Source: Dehalococcoidia bacterium (GTDB taxonomy: Bacteria; Chloroflexota; Dehalococcoidia; GIF9; AB-539-J10). From it: a stretch of 7,657 bases of DNA. The position numbers and the translations under genes were made by a program. A model generated the notes under the pieces. The model saw nothing but the letters and a program-made list of their open reading frames with translations. It was not told the DNA's origin and did not search any database. Where the stretch lies: the NCBI GenBank assembly GCA_030606765.1, contig JAUWFX010000086.1:1-7657 (forward strand), read 5' to 3'. Below, one piece after another: positions 5,109 to 7,657 of the stretch. Positions within the stretch are counted from its first letter, which is position 1. The number at the start of each line of letters is the position of its first letter.

Positions 5109-6383
5109 ATGAAGACAATACCTGGCCTGAGGAAACGCAATCACAGGACCAGAGCTAGCATTTTTTTGGTTGTGGCAGCCTTGCTTATTGGGATTGTGAG
5201 CTATGGTGATACCTGTGGTGTTGACAATTTAACCCCCTCCGAAAATCTAGAAATACGGACCTGGTATGATCTGGATGCCGTCAGAGATAACCTAGGCGGC
5301 AGTTACATTCTGATGAATCACCTTGATTCTGCTACTGCTGGTTATGATGAGCTGGCAGGCCCAACAGCCAATGGAGGAAAGGGCTGGCAACCAATCGGAA
5401 CCGAGGTTTATCCATCGATTGATGACCCATTTACAGGGACTTTCGACGGTCACGGGTATGACATAAGGGACCTATTCATCAACCGAGTTGATGAATGGGA
5501 AGTGGGGCTTTTCGGTTATGTCGAGGAAGGGCGAATAAAAGATATCGGCATAGTGGACGCCACTGTGACTGGCAAGGGTGAGGTTGGCAGTCTGATAGGA
5601 GAAAACTATGGCACTGTGAGCAACTCCTATGCCAAAGGCAGCGTGAATGGCACGCAGCGTGTCGGTGGTCTGGTGGGATTGAATAGGAAAACTATAAGCA
5701 ACTCGTATTCCATAGGCAACATTACTGGGAATTCGGGTATTGGTGGTCTAGTGGGATTGAATTGGGAAACTGTGAGCAACTCCTATGCTATTGGTAGCGT
5801 GACTGGCGATGAGTATGTTGGCGGTTTGATTGGAGTGAATTCGGGCACTGTGAGTGACTCCTATTCCACAGGCGACGTGATTGGGAATTGGACTGTTGGC
5901 GGTCTGGTGGGCTTGAATGAGTTTGAGACGACTGTGAGCAACTCCTATGCCAAAGGCAGCGTGACTGGGAATTGGACTGTTGGTGGTCTGATGGCGATCA
6001 ATCTTGGCACTACGATCAACTCTTATAGCACCGGCAGCGTGACTGGCGATGAGTGTGTTGGCGGTCTGATGGGAGGGAATGCGGGCACTGTGAGCAACTC
6101 CTATTCCACAGGTAATGTCACCGGCGAGATAAGTGTAGGTGGTCTGGTGGGATTAAACGGGGATGATGGCACTGTGAGCAACTCCTTCTGGGACACCGAA
6201 ACCAGCGGACAAGCCACTTCGGATGGAGGGACAGGCAAGACCACTGCGGAGATGCAAGACATCACCACATTCTCAGGAGCAGGTTGGGACATAATCGGAG
6301 TCGCCGACCTCGGCACACGCAACCTTTCCTACATCTGGAATATCGTTGATGACGAGACCTATCCCTTCCTGAGCTGGCAATAG
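5109..6383 (+). CDS. Exported GLUG-repeat protein (surface/adhesin-like, beta-helix)
   Basis: This is a 424-residue protein. Residues 1-36 look like a secretion signal: a basic stretch (KRNHRTR) then hydrophobic IFLVVAALLIGIVSYG. Residues 45-155 form a conserved N-domain (IRTWYDLDAVRDNLGGSYIL, then FTGTFDGHGYDIRDLFI), the usual lead-in to GLUG arrays. Residues 159-362 hold eight repeats of about 26 aa of the type VGGLVGLN-GTVSNSYSTGSVTG, matching the GLUG motif known from IgA-peptidase-like and adhesin proteins. The C-terminal part has FWDTETSGQ, GTGKTTAEM and WNIVDDETYPFL, a common cap of these proteins. It most likely folds as a right-handed beta-helix outside the cell; no LPXTG, dockerin or transmembrane anchor is seen, and no catalytic motif. 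The start is chosen because it opens the signal peptide; the AAGGG just before it is very close. Ligand unknown. Confidence 0.88.
   Translation: MKTIPGLRKRNHRTRASIFLVVAALLIGIVSYGDTCGVDNLTPSENLEIRTWYDLDAVRDNLGGSYILMNHLDSATAGYDELAGPTANGGKGWQPIGTEVYPSIDDPFTGTFDGHGYDIRDLFINRVDEWEVGLFGYVEEGRIKDIGIVDATVTGKGEVGSLIGENYGTVSNSYAKGSVNGTQRVGGLVGLNRKTISNSYSIGNITGNSGIGGLVGLNWETVSNSYAIGSVTGDEYVGGLIGVNSGTVSDSYSTGDVIGNWTVGGLVGLNEFETTVSNSYAKGSVTGNWTVGGLMAINLGTTINSYSTGSVTGDECVGGLMGGNAGTVSNSYSTGNVTGEISVGGLVGLNGDDGTVSNSFWDTETSGQATSDGGTGKTTAEMQDITTFSGAGWDIIGVADLGTRNLSYIWNIVDDETYPFLSWQ
5583..6194 (+). repeat. Tandem intragenic 78-bp repeats (GLUG array)
   Basis: Repeat units begin at residues 159, 185, 211, 237, 263, 291, 317 and 343, so the spacing is 78 bp except for one 84-bp unit (residues 263-290). 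Several stretches are nearly identical in DNA, such as GTGAGCAACTCCTAT and GGGAATTGGACTGTTGG, which occur in separate units. This points to recent duplication or conversion within the gene. Confidence 0.85.
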
Positions 6384-6393
6384 TAACTCTTTA

Positions 6394-6432
6394 TATTGCC
6401 GTTTTCGTGGCAATAACCGTAAATGAAAACGG
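6394..6432 (+). terminator. Two overlapping hairpins after the GLUG gene (possible terminator)
   Basis: A 7-bp stem TATTGCC (6394-6400) with GGCAATA (6409-6415) overlaps an alternative 8-bp stem CCGTTTTC (6399-6406) with GAAAACGG (6425-6432). Both are perfect and they exclude each other. They start 11 bp after the stop codon. No T-run follows either, so intrinsic termination is uncertain. Confidence 0.35.
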
Positions 6433-6434
6433 AA

Positions 6435-6499
6435 TCGAATACTTATACGCATCGCTGGACAAACATCCCGATGTTTGGCGAGCAGTATATAAAATTCGA
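6435..6499. repeat. 65-nt long imperfect hairpin
   Basis: The nested stems are TCGAAT/ATTCGA (6435-6440 with 6494-6499), ATAC/GTAT (6445-6448 with 6485-6488), GC/GC, CGC/GCG (6453-6455 with 6478-6480) and CAAACAT/ATGTTTG (6460-6466 with 6471-6477) around a CCCG loop. About 22 base pairs form, with small bulges. It sits between the GLUG gene and the next promoter. It could be a terminator-like structure, a small RNA or the remnant of a palindromic mobile element. Confidence 0.5.
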
Positions 6500-6517
6500 A
6501 GTTAAATAATTCATAGT

Positions 6518-6546
6518 TTGATTTAGCCGGTACCTCTATCTATAAT
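6518..6546 (+). promoter_or_regulatory. Predicted promoter of the split-barrel flavoprotein gene
   Basis: TTGATT (6518-6523), a 17-bp spacer and a perfect TATAAT (6541-6546) form a good sigma-70-type promoter. Transcription would start near 6553, about 35 nt before the ATG at 6588. Confidence 0.6.
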
Positions 6547-6587
6547 GACCTTGTTATTAGTTTGATGGAAATGCGAGAAAGGATAAA

Positions 6588-7010
6588 ATGACTTACACAA
6601 GCGATGAAGTAGGGCAAATATTGAATCAATTTAAGGAAACTCAATTTGTTGCATTGGCCACTATTGATGAAATACGACCAAGAGTAAGGCCAATGACACT
6701 GATATATTTGGATCGTAGGTTTTTGATGGTGACATCTACTTCCAGTAACAAAGTCATACAAATTAATCAGAATGAAAATGTAGAATTTGCCTATCAATTC
6801 AATGAAAATAGTGAGGACTGTTGTATACGAATACTGGGGAAAGCTAGAATAATTAAAGATAGGGAGACAAAAACCAGCATCGCAAAACGGATTCGTTTTT
6901 TCAAAGATCATTGGTCTGGCCCCGAAGACCCCGATTACACCTTGCTAGAAATTTTACCTGATGAAATGCAATATGTTACCCCCTCAGGCATGAAACAATT
7001 CCGGTTATAG
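6588..7010 (+). CDS. Pyridoxamine 5'-phosphate oxidase-like split-barrel (FMN-binding) protein
   Basis: This 140-residue cytosolic protein matches the small PNPOx-like family (general stress protein 26 type). The first barrel strands read FVALATIDEIRPRVRPMTLIY (residues 20-40), where arginines and the following FLMVTSTSSNKVIQI (45-59) usually hold the FMN phosphate. NENVEFAYQ (62-70) and IRILGKARII (80-89) are the next strands of the barrel. Members bind FMN, F420 or haem and reduce varied substrates; the cofactor cannot be decided here. It is shorter than true PdxH (about 200+ aa) and lacks the PdxH C-terminal region, so vitamin B6 synthesis is unlikely. The start is backed by AGAAAGGA (6576-6583) 4 nt upstream. 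The gene is visibly more AT-rich than dinB or the methyltransferase, which may reflect transfer. It has its own promoter and stands alone. Confidence 0.82.
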   Translation: MTYTSDEVGQILNQFKETQFVALATIDEIRPRVRPMTLIYLDRRFLMVTSTSSNKVIQINQNENVEFAYQFNENSEDCCIRILGKARIIKDRETKTSIAKRIRFFKDHWSGPEDPDYTLLEILPDEMQYVTPSGMKQFRL

Positions 7011-7078
7011 TCATTTTCATCTTGCATATTAACGTTCTCAAATTCATTTCTTACAAAGGGATTATCTCACTATGTAAG

Positions 7079-7107
7079 TTGAGAGACAGCTATTCCTATA
7101 CTATAAT
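7079..7107 (+). promoter_or_regulatory. Near-consensus promoter ahead of the MFS gene
   Basis: TTGAGA (7079-7084, five of six), a 17-bp spacer and a perfect TATAAT (7102-7107) make this the best promoter match in the window. Transcription would start near 7113-7115. The next convincing coding start is the MFS ATG at 7470, so the transcript would have a leader of about 355 nt. Confidence 0.6.
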
Positions 7108-7112
7108 CCTAA

Positions 7113-7469
7113 ACGGCAATCCCATATATGGTTGCGAAGTGAGGCCGATGTCGGCGCCAACCCTCACCACTGCCCATTCGTAGCTGCCGTAAGGGTGCGC
7201 TTTGCGCAACCTCCAAATGAAATACTTTTGGTGTTGAGGAGCACTGTGTCAAATGCCGGCCAGCACTATTACATGACTAGCGGTTAGCGTTGCTACCAAG
7301 AGCGTGAACTACCTGGCTACCCATCTTGAGGCAACAAGGTTGGAACTGATTAGTATATTGGTTAACGAGCAACAAGCCCTTTATAGCCTGAGCCTGCCGC
7401 AAGGATTATTAGTTAAACTAGAAGGAAAACGAACCCAAAAAGGTTATAATCAGGTGTTTCACGCAGGCC
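7113..7469 (+). promoter_or_regulatory. Long, apparently structured 5' leader of the MFS transporter gene
   Basis: Helices begin right at the predicted transcription start. ACGGCA (7113-7118) pairs with TGCCGT (7185-7190) and closes a domain containing GTGAGG (7139-7144) with CCTCAC (7162-7167), a small CCG/CGG hairpin, and GGTTG (7130-7134) with CAACC (7158-7162), which crosses the previous helix like a pseudoknot. A hairpin TGCGC-TTT-GCGCA (7196-7208) extends to GG/CC with one bulge, and TAGC/GCTA lies near 7285-7294. I match it to no known riboswitch class. A regulatory leader is inferred; it could also be mere intergenic DNA, perhaps with a decayed gene. Confidence 0.3.
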
Positions 7470-7657
7470 ATGGAAAAATTGTTAGGAAAAGCTAAAAGCC
7501 CATTCCGAAATATCTTTCACCGATTTGAGCCTGAGCTATGGGTAATAACTATCACTCAGTTTTTCATAGTAATCGGTTTCTCCATTTGTATACCGTTTCT
7601 GTGTTTATATCTTCATCAGGATAGAGGTCTTTCCATGACCCTGGTCGGAATGATCCT
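7470..7657 (+). CDS. Major facilitator superfamily transporter, N-terminus (3' end outside window)
   Basis: The frame is open from ATG 7470 to the window edge (62 complete codons). A basic, cytoplasmic N-tail (MEKLLGKAKSPFRNIFHRFE) is followed by a hydrophobic first membrane helix, about residues 23-48 (LWVITITQFFIVIGFSICIP). The loop LCLYLHQDRGLSMTLVGMI then matches the typical MFS pattern 'PFLxLYL...RGLSxTxVGxI' between helices 1 and 2. Such carriers move small molecules across the inner membrane, often as drug or metabolite exporters; the substrate is not readable from the N-terminus. No earlier start exists in frame: the frame opens after a TAG at 7419-7421 with no ATG, GTG or TTG before 7470. 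The RBS is poor (AGG at 7465-7467). The long upstream leader may control the gene. Confidence 0.82.
   Translation, partial: MEKLLGKAKSPFRNIFHRFEPELWVITITQFFIVIGFSICIPFLCLYLHQDRGLSMTLVGMI

Noticed and set aside
4906..5118. 70-aa open frame on the minus strand
   Set aside because: It overlaps the promoter and start of the GLUG gene, has no RBS and no recognisable features.
5583..6194. Regularly spaced repeats resembling a CRISPR array
   Set aside because: The 78-bp periodicity has no conserved-repeat/variable-spacer split and is fully coding, matching GLUG protein repeats.
6540..6911. 123-aa open frame opposite the flavoprotein gene
   Set aside because: It is antisense to a gene with a clear promoter, RBS and family match; the translation shows only low-complexity hydrophobic and isoleucine-rich sequence.
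7304..7495. 63-aa GTG-start frame overlapping the MFS start by 26 bp
   Set aside because: It has no good RBS and no recognised family, and the composition is unremarkable. A coupled leader peptide for the MFS gene is conceivable but not supported.

Overview
The window looks like part of a free-living bacterial chromosome. Its most likely source is an uncultured anaerobe of the Chloroflexota, near Dehalococcoidia. That placement is an inference from protein style, from the GLUG-repeat exported protein, and from clusters of palindromic intergenic repeats (GC-rich 'GGCGAGG/CCTCGCC' hairpins and 'TGTCATTGCGAG' elements) as I remember them from such genomes. No rRNA, tRNA or marker gene fixes the taxonomy.

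Left part (1-3672): the C-terminal half of a LexA repressor (cut by the window edge) is followed without a gap by a class II aldolase, probably in one operon. A branched-chain aminotransferase (ilvE) converges on it, with 9 bp between the stops. A 480-bp intergenic stretch then carries several palindromic repeats, two of them complex multi-arm elements. Next is dinB (DNA polymerase IV, minus strand), whose promoter nearly touches its start codon and overlaps a small palindrome. LexA and Pol IV are both classic SOS components, so an SOS link is plausible, but no operator is proven here.

Middle (3673-5108): a SAM-dependent methyltransferase on the minus strand is followed by about 650 bp with no intact gene. 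That stretch holds a 10-bp inverted repeat pair, a possible coding relic and a good promoter for the next gene.

Right part (5109-7657): an exported protein with eight tandem GLUG-type repeats; a hairpin-rich spacer; a small AT-rich gene for a split-barrel (PNPOx-like) flavin-binding protein with a clear promoter and RBS; a near-consensus promoter followed by a leader of about 355 nt with several helices; and the start of an MFS transporter that runs off the window.

No defence system, CRISPR array, intact transposase or biosynthetic cluster is visible. The items most worth a second look are the cloverleaf-like repeats at 1963-2196 and the long structured leader upstream of the MFS gene.
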